Source: Nocardia sp. BMG111209 (GTDB lineage: Bacteria > Actinomycetota > Actinomycetes > Mycobacteriales > Mycobacteriaceae). From it: a DNA stretch of 64,000 nucleotides. The position numbers and the translations under genes were made by a program. This document shows positions 13,448 through 22,223 of the stretch, piece by piece. The notes beneath the pieces are model-generated. The model was not told where the DNA came from and did no database searches. It was given only the letters and a program-made list of their open reading frames with translations. How positions within the stretch are numbered: position 1 is the stretch's first letter; each line of letters begins with the position of its first letter. The stretch is from positions 2,356,001 through 2,420,000 of the forward strand of contig NZ_KB907307.1 in assembly GCF_000381925.1 (NCBI RefSeq). Reading direction: 5' to 3'.

Positions 13448-15339
13448 TACGCTTCCTTCCCCGCCGGCACGCGGGCGCCGACCTTGCGTTCGCGGGCGAT
13501 CTGCTGCACGGCGCCGAGACCGTTGACCGAGGGCTTCGCGAAGAACGGCGCCCGCGAGGCCATCATCATCAGCGGCGCGGTGACCAGATAGAGCACGATC
13601 ACGTCGAGGACGGTGGTCAGGCCGAGGGTGAACGCGAAGCCCTTCACCTGTCCGGCGGCCAGGATGTAGAGGACCACGGAGGCGATCAGGCTGACCGTCT
13701 TACCCGAGAGGTTGGTGCGCTGCGCGCGTGCCCAGCCGCGCGGCACCGCCGAACGGAAGCTGCGGCCCTCGCGCATCTCGTCCTTGATGCGTTCGAAGAA
13801 CACCACGAACGAGTCGGCGGTCATACCGATACCGATGATCAGACCCGCGATACCGGCGAGATCCAGCGTGAAGTGGATCCACCGGCCCAGCAGCACGATG
13901 ATCCCGTACACCGCGAAACCCGAAGCGACGAGCGAGAATCCGGCCAGGAAGCCGAGCATCCGGTAGTAGGCGAGGCAGTACAGCAGCACCGCGATCAGGC
14001 CGATACCACCCGCGATCAGGCCGGCGTGCAGCGACGACAGGCCCAGGGTGGCCGAGACCGTCTCGGCCTCCGAGGTCGCGAACGACAGCGGCAGCGAGCC
14101 GTACTTCAGCGTGTTGGCCAGTTCCTTGGCCTGGGTCTGACTGAACTTGCCGGAGATCTCGGTGTTACCGCCGACCTGACCGGCCGCCTGCACCTGCGGC
14201 GCGCTGACCACCTGCGAGTCCAGGGTGAACGCCAGCTGCTTCTGGTAGTAGTCCGAGGTCAGCTGACCCCAGGTCTTGGCGCCGCCGGACTTGAAGGTCA
14301 CGTCGACGACCCACTGCGACGACTGCTGGTTCAGATTCGCGGTGGCGCCGTCGATCTCCTGGCCGTCGAGCTTGCTCTTGTCGAGCAGGTACACGCCGGT
14401 GCCGTCGGTCGAGCAGGCGACCAGCGGCAGATTCGGATCGTCGTTGCCCGCCAGCGGATCCGGCTTGCTGCAGTCCAGCGACTGCATCGCCAGCGCCTGG
14501 ATCTGCGGATCGGTGCTCTGCCGCAACGTCTTCGCGTCGGCGATCTCCTTCTGCGCGCGCTGCTGCGGGCTCAGATCACCGGCCGGCGCGGGGGCCGGCG
14601 TCGAGGTGACCGGGGCGCCGGTGGCCGGGGCGGGGACGGGCGCGGTGCTCGCCGCCGGGGCGGGCGCGGGAACGGGTTCCTCCGGCGCCGGAACCGGTTC
14701 GGGGGCCTGGGCCGGGAACACCCGGTTCTGTGCCGCGGGCCCGGCGCTGTCGTCGGGGACCGCCTCGGTGGGCGCCGGACCGGCGACCGGCGGGGCCGGG
14801 ACGGGCGCCGCGGCCGGGGCGGGCTGTTCGCCCGGCGGCGGCGCGAGCGGATCCGCCGGCGGGGCCGCCCCCGGGACGGGTGCGTCGGTGGCCGGTACGG
14901 GAGCCTGCTGCTGCGGCGGGGTCTGCTGCTGCGGTGCGGTACCGGCCGCGCCACGCTGGGCCGCGCCGGACTGTAGGACCGGCCGGACGTACAGCTTGGC
15001 GGTGGTGGCGAGCGACTTGGCCTGCGCGCCGTCCGCGCCGGGCACCGTGATCACCACGTTGTCGCCGTCGACCCGAACCTCCGACCCGGAGACGCCGAGA
15101 CCGTTGACCCGGGACTCGATGATCTGCTGGGCCTTCTTCAGGCTGTCCTGGCTCGGCTTACCCCCGTCGGGGGTGCGCGCGGTGAGGGTGACACGGGTGC
15201 CGCCCTGCAGGTCGATGCCGAGCTTGGCCTGCGGAGACTTGTCCGCAGTGAAGAAGATCAGCGCATAGATCAACGCCACGAGCGCCGCGTAGACGCCGAT
15301 CAGTCGCAGCGGATGCCCCTGTCCCTTGGAAGGTGGCAC
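13447..15339 (-). CDS. secD: Protein translocase subunit SecD, with a long Pro/Ala-rich insert
   Basis: SecD, about 630 residues. Signature parts are GIDLQGGTRVTL near the N-terminus and a C-terminal half with GGIGLIAVLLYCLAYYR, LAGIAGLIIGIGMTADSFVVFFERIKDE and the closing helices. Between the first P1-like part and the P1-head strand region lies an unusually long low-complexity insert of about 130 residues (repeats of AP, PVP, PAPA). I place the start at the GTG 15339 because AGGAGA lies seven bases upstream; the frame also permits an ATG at 15381. It runs from a 93-bp gap after yajC and couples to secF through TAATG. The insert is presumably exposed on the outer side. Confidence 0.95.
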   Translation of the reverse strand: MPPSKGQGHPLRLIGVYAALVALIYALIFFTADKSPQAKLGIDLQGGTRVTLTARTPDGGKPSQDSLKKAQQIIESRVNGLGVSGSEVRVDGDNVVITVPGADGAQAKSLATTAKLYVRPVLQSGAAQRGAAGTAPQQQTPPQQQAPVPATDAPVPGAAPPADPLAPPPGEQPAPAAAPVPAPPVAGPAPTEAVPDDSAGPAAQNRVFPAQAPEPVPAPEEPVPAPAPAASTAPVPAPATGAPVTSTPAPAPAGDLSPQQRAQKEIADAKTLRQSTDPQIQALAMQSLDCSKPDPLAGNDDPNLPLVACSTDGTGVYLLDKSKLDGQEIDGATANLNQQSSQWVVDVTFKSGGAKTWGQLTSDYYQKQLAFTLDSQVVSAPQVQAAGQVGGNTEISGKFSQTQAKELANTLKYGSLPLSFATSEAETVSATLGLSSLHAGLIAGGIGLIAVLLYCLAYYRMLGFLAGFSLVASGFAVYGIIVLLGRWIHFTLDLAGIAGLIIGIGMTADSFVVFFERIKDEMREGRSFRSAVPRGWARAQRTNLSGKTVSLIASVVLYILAAGQVKGFAFTLGLTTVLDVIVLYLVTAPLMMMASRAPFFAKPSVNGLGAVQQIARERKVGARVPAGKEA

Positions 15340-15432
15340 AGTCGTTTCTCCTAGGCGGGTCGTCGGTGGAACTGCGGACACGCTACAGCGCCGTCACACC
15401 ACTCGGGAGGGGTGCGCCGGCGCTGTCGCGGA

Positions 15433-15951
15433 TCAGTCCTTGGTCAGCCGGGTGGGGTCCTCGGCCGCATCGCCCGACCCGGCACCCTCGGCGGACCCGC
15501 CGGTGCCGTTGGTCGCGGTCGTGCCGTTGGTCGTGTGCGCGGCGGTGCCGTTGGTGGATTCCGCGGCGGTGCCGCCGGTGGACTCCGTGGCGGTGCCGCC
15601 GGCGGATTCCGTGGTGTCGTCGGCCACCGCGTCGATCTCGGGAGTCACCGCGGACTCCTCGTCGATCGGCTCGTCGGCGTCGGTCACCGTGGCGGTGTCC
15701 TCGGTGCGGACGTCACGGACCGCGGCGCGCAGCCAGGTGGTGACGACGTCCTCCGCGATCTCCAGGTCGACCGTGGTGTCGTCGGCCTCGACCACGGTGC
15801 CCAACAGCCCCGACGTGGTGGTGACGCGGTCGCCGACCTTCAGGGCTGCCTGCATGGTGTTGACCTTCTCCGCTTCGCGCTTCTGGCGGCGGACGCCGAG
15901 AAACATCGGCACGAGCAGGGCTACCAGTAGCAGCGGAAACAGCAGTTCCAT
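15433..15951 (-). CDS. yajC: Preprotein translocase accessory subunit YajC, extended tail
   Basis: YajC binds SecD-SecF. The 172 residues begin with one membrane helix (MELLFPLLLVALLVPMFLGVRRQKREAEK) followed by the conserved QAALKVGDRVTTTSGLLGTVVEAD and VDLEIAEDVVTTWLRAAV. The usual protein is about 90-115 residues. Here a C-terminal tail of about 70 adds acidic sequence and then near-repeats such as ESTGGTAAESTNGTAAHTTN and ATNGTGGSAEG, an intrinsically disordered Thr/Gly/Asn tail. It is first in the yajC-secD-secF-lipoprotein-apt set, with a 165-bp upstream gap to the neighbouring monooxygenase that presumably holds the promoter. Confidence 0.93.
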   Translation of the reverse strand: MELLFPLLLVALLVPMFLGVRRQKREAEKVNTMQAALKVGDRVTTTSGLLGTVVEADDTTVDLEIAEDVVTTWLRAAVRDVRTEDTATVTDADEPIDEESAVTPEIDAVADDTTESAGGTATESTGGTAAESTNGTAAHTTNGTTATNGTGGSAEGAGSGDAAEDPTRLTKD

Positions 15952-16116
15952 CGTCGTCGTCGGTCCCTAGTCTCTGGGGTGGTCTGGGTGCGTACCCCCA
16001 CAGTCTGCCAGCTACTACGGGTCCTGCCACATTCGCACGCCTGGAGTCCGCAGAATTGTCGGTGGTCGGGGCGTTCGCACCCGTTTCGTCCGATCCCGGA
16101 CGGCGGTCCGGAATCG

Positions 16117-17625
16117 TCAGGCGGCGCCGCGACCGTAGGTGTAGTCGTCGAGCGGGAAGCTCACCGCCTCGCGATGGGTGGTGACCGTGCTGTTCGGACG
16201 CAGCAGGGCCGCCTCGCCGTGCTGGTTGAAGTAGTAGCTGCGCGCGGTGGCACAACTGCCCGCGTAGAACACCGAGGAATCCAGTTTGGCGGTCACCCGG
16301 TCGAGGAAGCGCGTGTTGGCCGCCTCGGTGACCTCGAAGACCCGCTCGCCGCGCCGGGACAACTCCCCGAACAACCGGCCCATATGCTTCATCTGCGCCT
16401 CGATGGTCGTGAAGTACGACAGGCCGCTGTACGAATACGGGCTGTTCAGCGACAGGAAGTTCGGGAACCGCGGGATCGTGATGCCCTCGTACGCCTGGAA
16501 TCGGCTGTCGCGCCAGAACTTTCCGAGGTTCACCCCCTCGCGGCCGATGATCTCGAAGGCGGGGAAGTTGACGTCCCACAGGTTGAATCCGGTGGCGAGG
16601 ATCAGCGTGTCGATCTCCGTCTTGCGCCCGTCGGCGGTGACGATGCCGTCGGCCTCCAGGTGGTCGATGGCGCCGGTCTCCAGTCGCACGTGCGGCTCGT
16701 TGAAGGTCCGGAAGTAGGTGTTGGAGAAGGTGGGCCGCTTACATCCGAAGTCGTAGTGCGGGGTGAGCTTGCGGCGGGTCTCCGCGTCGCGGACCTGCGC
16801 GCGCAGATGCGCCTTCGCCAGCAGCGCGGCGGCGCGGTTGCCGAGCCGGGCCTGCTTGAAGTGCAACACCCCGGTCACCATCAGCAGTTCCAGCGCACCG
16901 GTGTTGACCAGCCGGGCGGCCTTCTGGGTGACCGGCACCCGCGCGAACAGCCGCTGCACGGTTCCGGGAATCGCGGTGTCGACCTTCGGCACCACCCAGA
17001 TCGGGGTGCGCTGGAAGACGGTCAGCGCGGCGGCCCGCTCGGCCACCTCCGGCACCAGCTGTACCGCCGTCGCGCCGGTGCCGATGATCGCGGCGCGGCG
17101 ATCGCGCAGGTCGTAGTCGTCGTCCCACGCGGTGGTGTGCAGGATCCGGCCGCGGAAGGCGTCGATACCCGGGAACGCCGGGGTGTAGGGCTGGGACAGG
17201 AAGCCGGTCGCGGTGAGCAGGTACCGGGCGGTGAGGGTCTGCGTGCCGCCGGTGGCCGGCTCGTCGACGGTGACCACCCAGTGCTGCTGTTCCTCGTCCC
17301 AGCGCGCGCCGGAGACGCTGCGGCCGAACCGCATCCGCCGGCGCAGGTCGTACTTGTCCGCGACGTGCCCGGCGTAGCGCTTCAGCTCCGCGCCGGGCGC
17401 GAACAGCCGCGACCAGTACGGATTCGGTTCGAAGGAATACGAGTAGGTGACCGAGGCGATGTCCACGGCCAGACCGGGATAGCGGTTGACGTGCCAGGTC
17501 CCGCCGAGGTCGTCCTCCCGTTCCAGGATCAGGTAATCGCGCAGGCCGAGCCGGTCCAGCTGGATACCGGCGCCCATCCCGCCGAATCCGGCGCCGACCA
17601 CGATCGCATCGTACTGAGGTGCCAC
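16117..17625 (-). CDS. Flavin-containing monooxygenase, Baeyer-Villiger type
   Basis: The 502-residue protein carries the full set of type I BVMO or FMO landmarks: the N-terminal FAD motif VVGAGFGGMGAGIQLD, then DLGGTWHVNRYPGLAVDI, the BVMO-like fingerprint FRGRILHTTAWDD (FxGxxxHTxxW), and the second NADP-binding GxGxxA (AAIIGTGATAVQLVPEVAE). A C-terminal ILATGFNLWDVNFP completes it. It would insert an oxygen into ketones or oxidise N or S atoms using NADPH and O2; the substrate is unknown. It stands alone between yajC and the DivIVA-repeat gene. The promoter side, to its right (17626-17755), is AT-richer and carries the imperfect dyad ATCC-N6-GGAT near 17650. Confidence 0.88.
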   Translation of the reverse strand: MAPQYDAIVVGAGFGGMGAGIQLDRLGLRDYLILEREDDLGGTWHVNRYPGLAVDIASVTYSYSFEPNPYWSRLFAPGAELKRYAGHVADKYDLRRRMRFGRSVSGARWDEEQQHWVVTVDEPATGGTQTLTARYLLTATGFLSQPYTPAFPGIDAFRGRILHTTAWDDDYDLRDRRAAIIGTGATAVQLVPEVAERAAALTVFQRTPIWVVPKVDTAIPGTVQRLFARVPVTQKAARLVNTGALELLMVTGVLHFKQARLGNRAAALLAKAHLRAQVRDAETRRKLTPHYDFGCKRPTFSNTYFRTFNEPHVRLETGAIDHLEADGIVTADGRKTEIDTLILATGFNLWDVNFPAFEIIGREGVNLGKFWRDSRFQAYEGITIPRFPNFLSLNSPYSYSGLSYFTTIEAQMKHMGRLFGELSRRGERVFEVTEAANTRFLDRVTAKLDSSVFYAGSCATARSYYFNQHGEAALLRPNSTVTTHREAVSFPLDDYTYGRGAA

Positions 17626-17755
17626 GACGAACCTCCCCGCTACTCAAAGTATCCGTTACAGGATGACACATTATTCTGCACCGGCCCCGCCGGGCAATGG
17701 GCGGAAACCGGCCCGGCCGGCCCGCGTCCGGCCGATCGGTTGCGACAATAGGCCG

Positions 17756-18295
17756 GTGAATCCCCACGAAGTGCGACGGATGCGGTTCGGCCGGGCGCCG
17801 ATCGGGCATCGCGGCTACGACGCCGCCGAGGTGGACGCGTTCCTGGAATCGGTGGCCCGGGCGCTCGGCGGGTACGCCGGCCTGTCCACCGCCACGATTC
17901 GCGGTGTCGAATTCCGGACCGCGCCGCTGGGCCATCGCGGATACGACCGCGACGAGGTCGACGAATTCCTCGATCAGGCCTGTGCGGAACTGGAATTCGC
18001 GCGGCGCGGCACGGCCCGGCCACCGGACGACCGGACGGTGCTGACCCCCGCCGACGTGCAGCGCACGCAGTTCTCCGGACCGCCGTTCGGGCATGCCGGA
18101 TACGCCGCCGACGAGGTCGACGTATTCCTGGATCGGGTCGCCGCGACGCTGGCCCACATCGGCCCCAACGGGCTGACCGGCGCCGATGTCCGCACCGTGA
18201 ATTTCGGCCTGGCCCATGCGGGTACCGCCGCCTACCGCATCGACGAGGTCGACGCGTTCCTCGAGGTCGTATTGCGGGCGTTGTCGGCGGCGTGA
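17756..18295 (+). CDS. DivIVA-domain protein with four tandem repeats
   Basis: Starting at the GTG 17756, the 179-residue protein is four copies of one unit: F-x-x-A/P-x-x-GHRGYD-x-x-EVDxFLD-x-x-x-x-x-L, at about residues 11, 53, 106 and 150. Linkers of the form LTPADVQRTQF and LTGADVRTVNF precede the later units. Each unit is the short N-terminal piece of DivIVA/Wag31 that senses membrane curvature at the pole; the coiled-coil tail of true DivIVA is missing. The first two units have the consensus GHRGYD, the third has GHAGYA and the fourth has decayed to GTAAYR. Such multi-repeat proteins occur in actinobacteria and may scaffold polar growth or septum factors. It is monocistronic and convergent with ruvB. 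Confidence 0.8.
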   Translation: MNPHEVRRMRFGRAPIGHRGYDAAEVDAFLESVARALGGYAGLSTATIRGVEFRTAPLGHRGYDRDEVDEFLDQACAELEFARRGTARPPDDRTVLTPADVQRTQFSGPPFGHAGYAADEVDVFLDRVAATLAHIGPNGLTGADVRTVNFGLAHAGTAAYRIDEVDAFLEVVLRALSAA

Positions 18296-18301
18296 GCGCA
18301 C

Positions 18302-18329
18302 CGGCCGCGCGGTCCGAGCCGCGCGGCCG
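18302..18329. terminator. Hairpin between divIVA-repeat gene and ruvB
   Basis: Perfect inverted repeat CGGCCGCGCGG (18302-18312) and CCGCGCGGCCG (18319-18329) with a six-base loop, between two converging stop codons. No T-run follows, as is common in high-GC actinobacteria. It probably serves both genes. Confidence 0.7.
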
Positions 18330-18335
18330 ACGCCG

Positions 18336-19451
18336 CTACGTGCCGTCGAACAGATCCAGGGTGGGATGCGGTTCGCGGCCGCGGACCTCGATCGAGCCGA
18401 ACACCAGATCCGGCGGCGGTACCAGGCCCAGATGTTCCCAGGCCGCGGCCGTGGCGACCCGGCCGCGCGGGGTGCGGGCGATCATGCCGGCCCGCACCAG
18501 GAACGGCTCGCACACCTCCTCGACGGTGGTCGCCTCCTCCCCCACCGCGACGGCCAGCGTCGACACCCCGACCGGGCCGCCGCCGAAGCCGCGCACCAGC
18601 GCCCCGAGGACCGCGCGGTCCAGCCGGTCCAGCCCGAGGCCGTCCACGTCGTACACGGCCAGCGCGGCGCCCGCGATCTCCCGGGTGACCCGGCCGTCGG
18701 CGCGGACCTCGGCGTAGTCGCGGACCCGGCGCAGCAGCCGGTTCGCGATGCGCGGCGTGCCGCGGGAGCGGCCGGCGATCTCGGCGGCGGCCTCGGCATC
18801 GATGCGGATGTCGAGGATGCGCGCCGAGCGCAGCAGGATGTGCCGTAGTTCGTCGGGTTCGTAGAAGTCCATGTGACCGGTGAAGCCGAACCGATCGCGC
18901 AGCGGACCGGTCAGCGCGCCGGACCGGGTGGTCGCCCCGACCAGGGTGAACGGCGCGATCTCCAGCGGGATCGAGGTCGCCCCCGGCCCCTTGCCGACCA
19001 CCACGTCGACCCGGAAGTCCTCCATCGCGAGGTACAGCATCTCCTCCGCGGGGCGGGCCATGCGGTGGATCTCGTCGATGAACAGCACGTCGCCCTCGAC
19101 CAGATTGCTCAGCATGGCCGCCAGATCGCCCGCGCGCTCCAGCGCCGGGCCCGAGGTGATCCGCAAGGCGGAGCCGAGTTCGCCGGCGATGATCATCGCC
19201 ATACTGGTCTTGCCCAATCCCGGTGGGCCGGACAGCAGTACGTGATCCGGGGTCCCGCCCCGGAGTTTCGCGCCGCGCAGCACCAGCGCGAGCTGTTCGC
19301 GGACCCGCGGCTGACCGATGAAGTCGTCCAGCGACTTCGGGCGCAGGCCCGCCTCGACCTCGCCGTCGGAGTTGAGATAGGCCGGGGTGACCGGTGATTC
19401 GTCCTCGTCGCCGAGGTCGCCGGGCAGGTCGTGGTCGTCGGGTGCGGTCAC
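18336..19451 (-). CDS. ruvB: Holliday junction branch migration helicase RuvB
   Basis: RuvB, 371 residues, is the AAA+ motor that drives branch migration of Holliday junctions with RuvA. The N-terminal part has [20 protein letters not shown], Walker [12 protein letters not shown], Walker [11 protein letters not shown] and sensor motifs ([18 protein letters not shown]). The C-terminal winged-helix lies in about the last 80 residues ([20 protein letters not shown]). The length is usual. It is third in the ruvC-ruvA-ruvB run on the - strand, with a 6-bp gap after ruvA. Confidence 0.97.
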   Translation of the reverse strand: MTAPDDHDLPGDLGDEDESPVTPAYLNSDGEVEAGLRPKSLDDFIGQPRVREQLALVLRGAKLRGGTPDHVLLSGPPGLGKTSMAMIIAGELGSALRITSGPALERAGDLAAMLSNLVEGDVLFIDEIHRMARPAEEMLYLAMEDFRVDVVVGKGPGATSIPLEIAPFTLVGATTRSGALTGPLRDRFGFTGHMDFYEPDELRHILLRSARILDIRIDAEAAAEIAGRSRGTPRIANRLLRRVRDYAEVRADGRVTREIAGAALAVYDVDGLGLDRLDRAVLGALVRGFGGGPVGVSTLAVAVGEEATTVEEVCEPFLVRAGMIARTPRGRVATAAAWEHLGLVPPPDLVFGSIEVRGREPHPTLDLFDGT

Positions 19452-19457
19452 GGCGGA

Positions 19458-20063
19458 CTACCGATTCTTGCCGAGCAGGCCCAGTGCGGCCCGCAGTGCC
19501 TTCGAGGTGCCCAGATCCGGATCCTCCGTGAGCACCGCGTCGACCGCCGGTTCCGCCTGCCGCACCGGGAATCCCAGCCCGATGAGCGCCTCCACTACCT
19601 GATCGCGCACCGGCGTGACGACCGCCGCGGGCCCCGCACCCGGCGGACCCGATTGCACCGGAACGAGATTCACCTTGTCGCGCAGTTCGACCACCATGCG
19701 CTCGGCGCCACGCTTGCCGATGCCCGGCACCCGGGTCAGCGCGCCGATGTTGCCCTCCGCCAATGCCTTTCGCAACGACTCCGGTTCGAGTACCGCGAGC
19801 ACCGCCATCGCCAGCCGGGGGCCGACACCGGAGACGGTCTGCAACAGGCCGAACAGATCGCGCGCCTCGGTGTCGGCGAAACCGAACAGCGTCATCGAAT
19901 CCTCGCGGACGATCATCGCGGTGTAGAGCCGCGCCTCCTCGCCGCGGGTGAGTGCGGCCAGGGTCGCGGGTGTGGCGTTGAGCCGGTAGCCGACACCGGC
20001 GGCCTCGAGCACCACATGGTCGAGCCCGATCTCGAGCACCTCACCGCGTACCGACGCGATCAC
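19458..20063 (-). CDS. ruvA: Holliday junction DNA-binding protein RuvA
   Basis: RuvA, 201 residues, forms the tetramer that holds four-way junctions open and loads RuvB. It has the N-terminal OB fold ([20 protein letters not shown]), the acidic pin region, and two helix-hairpin-helix motifs ([18 protein letters not shown] and [19 protein letters not shown]). The C-terminal RuvB-binding domain ends [11 protein letters not shown]. Its start codon overlaps the ruvC stop by 4 bp (ATGA), indicating coupled translation. Confidence 0.97.
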   Translation of the reverse strand: MIASVRGEVLEIGLDHVVLEAAGVGYRLNATPATLAALTRGEEARLYTAMIVREDSMTLFGFADTEARDLFGLLQTVSGVGPRLAMAVLAVLEPESLRKALAEGNIGALTRVPGIGKRGAERMVVELRDKVNLVPVQSGPPGAGPAAVVTPVRDQVVEALIGLGFPVRQAEPAVDAVLTEDPDLGTSKALRAALGLLGKNR

Positions 20064-20629
20064 CCCAGCACCGCCTTCCGTTGCCGATCCACCCGTTCCA
20101 GGTATTTGCGCTGCGCCGCCGCGGCCTGGGCCTCGGCCTTCGCCATCCGATCCAGCATCGGCGCCCGCCAGCAGTGGCAGATCGCCAGCGCGAGGGCGTC
20201 GGCCGCATCGGCGGGTTTCGGCGCGGTCGCCAAGCCTAGGATGCGCGTCACCATCGCGGTCACCTGGGCCTTGTCCGCGGAGCCGTTACCGGTGACGGCG
20301 GCCTTCACCTGGCTGGGGGTGTGGAAGGCGACCGGGATCTCCCGCCGGGCCGCCGCGAGCGCGATGACGCCGCCGGCCTGCGCGGTGGCCATCGCCGTGC
20401 GGACGTTGTGCTGGGAGAACACCCGCTCGATGGCGACCGCCTCCGGCCGGTGCCGGTCCATCCACTCCTCGGCCGCGTCGGCGACGAGCAGTAGTCGTTG
20501 CGGCAGCGCCATTTCCGGAGGTGTGCGGATCACGTCGACCGCGACCGCCGTGACCTGACGCCCCAGCGCGCCGTCGACGATGCTCACGCCGCACCGGGTG
20601 AGCCCGGGGTCGACACCCATCACCCGCAC
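20060..20629 (-). CDS. ruvC: Crossover junction endodeoxyribonuclease RuvC
   Basis: RuvC, 189 residues, resolves Holliday junctions. The catalytic acidic residues are in place: Asp in [14 protein letters not shown], Glu in EAVAIERVF, and the paired Asp residues near [14 protein letters not shown]. The conserved [19 protein letters not shown] block is intact. The start ATG at 20629 directly gives the family N-terminus. Upstream, a 120-bp gap separates it from a macrodomain gene, so the ruv operon probably has its own promoter here; in mycobacteria the run is likewise ruvC-ruvA-ruvB. Confidence 0.97.
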   Translation of the reverse strand: MRVMGVDPGLTRCGVSIVDGALGRQVTAVAVDVIRTPPEMALPQRLLLVADAAEEWMDRHRPEAVAIERVFSQHNVRTAMATAQAGGVIALAAARREIPVAFHTPSQVKAAVTGNGSADKAQVTAMVTRILGLATAPKPADAADALALAICHCWRAPMLDRMAKAEAQAAAAQRKYLERVDRQRKAVLG

Positions 20630-20749
20630 GTAAGCACCCCTGTCGAGTTCGCGAACAGTTGTTCGAAGTCTAGCGGAGCGGGCGGCCCGTCCGGACCACC
20701 GACACGGCGGGATCGGCTCCGCCGCCCGACCACTGTGCGCCGGGCGATT

Positions 20750-21262
20750 TCAGGCCCGCAACTCGGAAGCGAAGGCCCGGTGGGCATCCGGGGTGAAGAG
20801 TACGAAACGTGCCTCGACGACCCCGGTTTCGGCGGTCCGGACCGTCTCGACCGCGATCCGGGCGCCGTCGTCGATCGGCCAGCCGTAGATCCCGGTCGAG
20901 ATCGCCGGGAAGGCGACCGTCCGCGCTCCCAGTTCGTCTGCGATGCGCAGGGATTCGCGATAGCAGGAGGCCAGCAGTGCCGAACGGTCCTCGCGCGCCG
21001 ACCAGACCGGTCCGACGGTGTGGATCACCCAGCGGGCAGGCAGCTTTCCGGCGGTGGTGGCCACCGCGCGGCCGGTCGGCAGGCCGTCGCGGAGGTCCGC
21101 GGCCCGCAGTTCCCGGCAGGCGGCGAGGATGTCGGGGCCGCCCTTGCGATGGATCGCGCCATCCACCCCGCCCCCGCCGAGCAGACCCGAATTCGCCGCA
21201 TTCACCACGGCATCCACCTGCTGTTCGGTGATGTCCCCGCGCACGAGCGTCAGTTCCGGCAT
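20750..21262 (-). CDS. Macrodomain protein (ADP-ribose / O-acetyl-ADP-ribose deacetylase type)
   Basis: The 170-residue protein is a stand-alone macrodomain. Key pieces are VRGDITEQQVDAVVNAANSGLLGGGGVDGAIHR, with its Asn-Ala-Ala-Asn and GGGGVDGAI, and the phosphate-binding FPAISTGIYGWP. These match the MacroD/YmdB class, which hydrolyses O-acetyl-ADP-ribose or removes ADP-ribose from acidic side chains. I start it at the ATG 21262 (MPELTLVRGD), as in relatives; the upstream frame to 21310 adds an unlikely Cys/Arg-rich stretch. It lies upstream of ruvC on the same strand; the link to DNA repair by position is only suggestive. Confidence 0.9.
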   Translation of the reverse strand: MPELTLVRGDITEQQVDAVVNAANSGLLGGGGVDGAIHRKGGPDILAACRELRAADLRDGLPTGRAVATTAGKLPARWVIHTVGPVWSAREDRSALLASCYRESLRIADELGARTVAFPAISTGIYGWPIDDGARIAVETVRTAETGVVEARFVLFTPDAHRAFASELRA

Positions 21263-21350
21263 ACCGCGATTCTCGCATCGGGCGGCGCGGCATTCCCGGA
21301 CGCCGACCACCGGCCCGGTCGGCAGTGACCGGGTCCGTCGGGTCGGGTGA

Positions 21351-21474
21351 CCGCGGCGGATTCGCGCCTCCGGTGCCGCCGGATCAGCCGGGATCCGTTG
21401 TGGCCGCTGCGGATTCGCGCCGGGGCGGCGCGGCAGGTCAGCCGGGATCGGTTGTGGCCGCGGCGGATTCGCGC
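21351..21474. repeat. Three-copy ~54-bp tandem repeat overlapping the end of the TetR gene
   Basis: Copies of CCGC(G/T)GCGGATTCGCGC begin at 21351, 21404 and 21458 (53 and 54 bp apart). The last two share 35 of 37 bases over 21384-21420 and 21438-21474. The 21458 copy lies inside the TetR coding end (RESAAATTDPG) and the others lie beyond its stop. It appears to be a local tandem duplication of the gene's 3' end. Confidence 0.75.
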
Positions 21475-22112
21475 AGGCCGGTGAGCAGCAGGTTCAGGCC
21501 GAACAGGTACTGGTCGACGCCGCAGGTCCGGACCCGGATCAGTTCCGGCGCCAGGTCGGCGATCATCGGATGCGCCTGCGGCGACAGCCGGGGCATCGCG
21601 CCGGGCTCGTGGGTGGCGGCACGCACCCGGCCCAGCGCCGCGCCGAAGGTGTACTGCAACAACACCACATAGCCACGCGCGGTGCGGTCGCGGTCCAGGC
21701 CCGCGTCCCGCAGTTGCCGCACGATGAATTCCAGTGCGGCCGTGGCGGTATCGGCGAACTCGTCGTCACCGTGCATACCGGTGGCGAGCACCCGCATCAC
21801 CGCGGGGCGCTCGACCAGCAACCCGTACAGCGCCGTACAGCAGGCGCGGACCTGCTCCTCCCAGTCGCCCTCGACCGTCGGCGGATGGAAGCTGTCGAGC
21901 ACCCGGTCGCGGGCCGCCTGGAGGATCTCGTCCTTGCTGCGGAAGTAGGTGTACAGGGTCATCGTGCCCACGCCGAGCTCGGCGGCGAGCGTGCGCATGG
22001 ACAGTTCCTCCGCCGTCGTGGTGTCGAGCAGATGCAGCGCCACGTCGACGATCCGGTCGGCGCTGAGCGTGTTGCGCGGTGCCCGGCGGCGCGATTCGGC
22101 GGGTGGGGTCAC
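21438..22112 (-). CDS. TetR family repressor, probable regulator of the divergent PAP2 gene
   Basis: The 224-residue protein starts at the GTG 22112, preceded by GAGGAGC at a good distance. The HTH is at about residues 18-65: LSADRIVDVALHLLDTTTAE, SMRTLAAELGVGTMTLYTYF and RSKDEILQAARD. The rest is a helical ligand domain (EEQVRACCTALYGLLVERP). Its 3' end carries the tandem repeat noted at 21351-21474. It is divergent from a PAP2-type gene, and the 111-bp gap contains an excellent 20-bp operator palindrome (22179-22198), so it very likely controls both itself and that gene. Confidence 0.88.
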   Translation of the reverse strand: MTPPAESRRRAPRNTLSADRIVDVALHLLDTTTAEELSMRTLAAELGVGTMTLYTYFRSKDEILQAARDRVLDSFHPPTVEGDWEEQVRACCTALYGLLVERPAVMRVLATGMHGDDEFADTATAALEFIVRQLRDAGLDRDRTARGYVVLLQYTFGAALGRVRAATHEPGAMPRLSPQAHPMIADLAPELIRVRTCGVDQYLFGLNLLLTGLRESAAATTDPG

Positions 22113-22178
22113 GACGTGCTCCTCGGAACGGATGGGTTGCGGTCCGGTAACAGTCTGCTGGTAATGTTGCTCCGTACT

Positions 22179-22198
22179 GCGTACGGTACATCGTACGC
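22179..22198. promoter_or_regulatory. TetR operator palindrome in TetR/PAP2 divergent promoter
   Basis: Perfect inverted repeat GCGTACG-GTACAT-CGTACGC (7-bp arms, 6-bp spacer) between the divergent starts at 22112 and 22224. Its size and symmetry fit a TetR dimer or pair of dimers. Seen directly; the binding partner is inferred from position. Confidence 0.75.
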
Positions 22199-22223
22199 GG
22201 CACTCGAAGTGGAGGTCGGCGCA

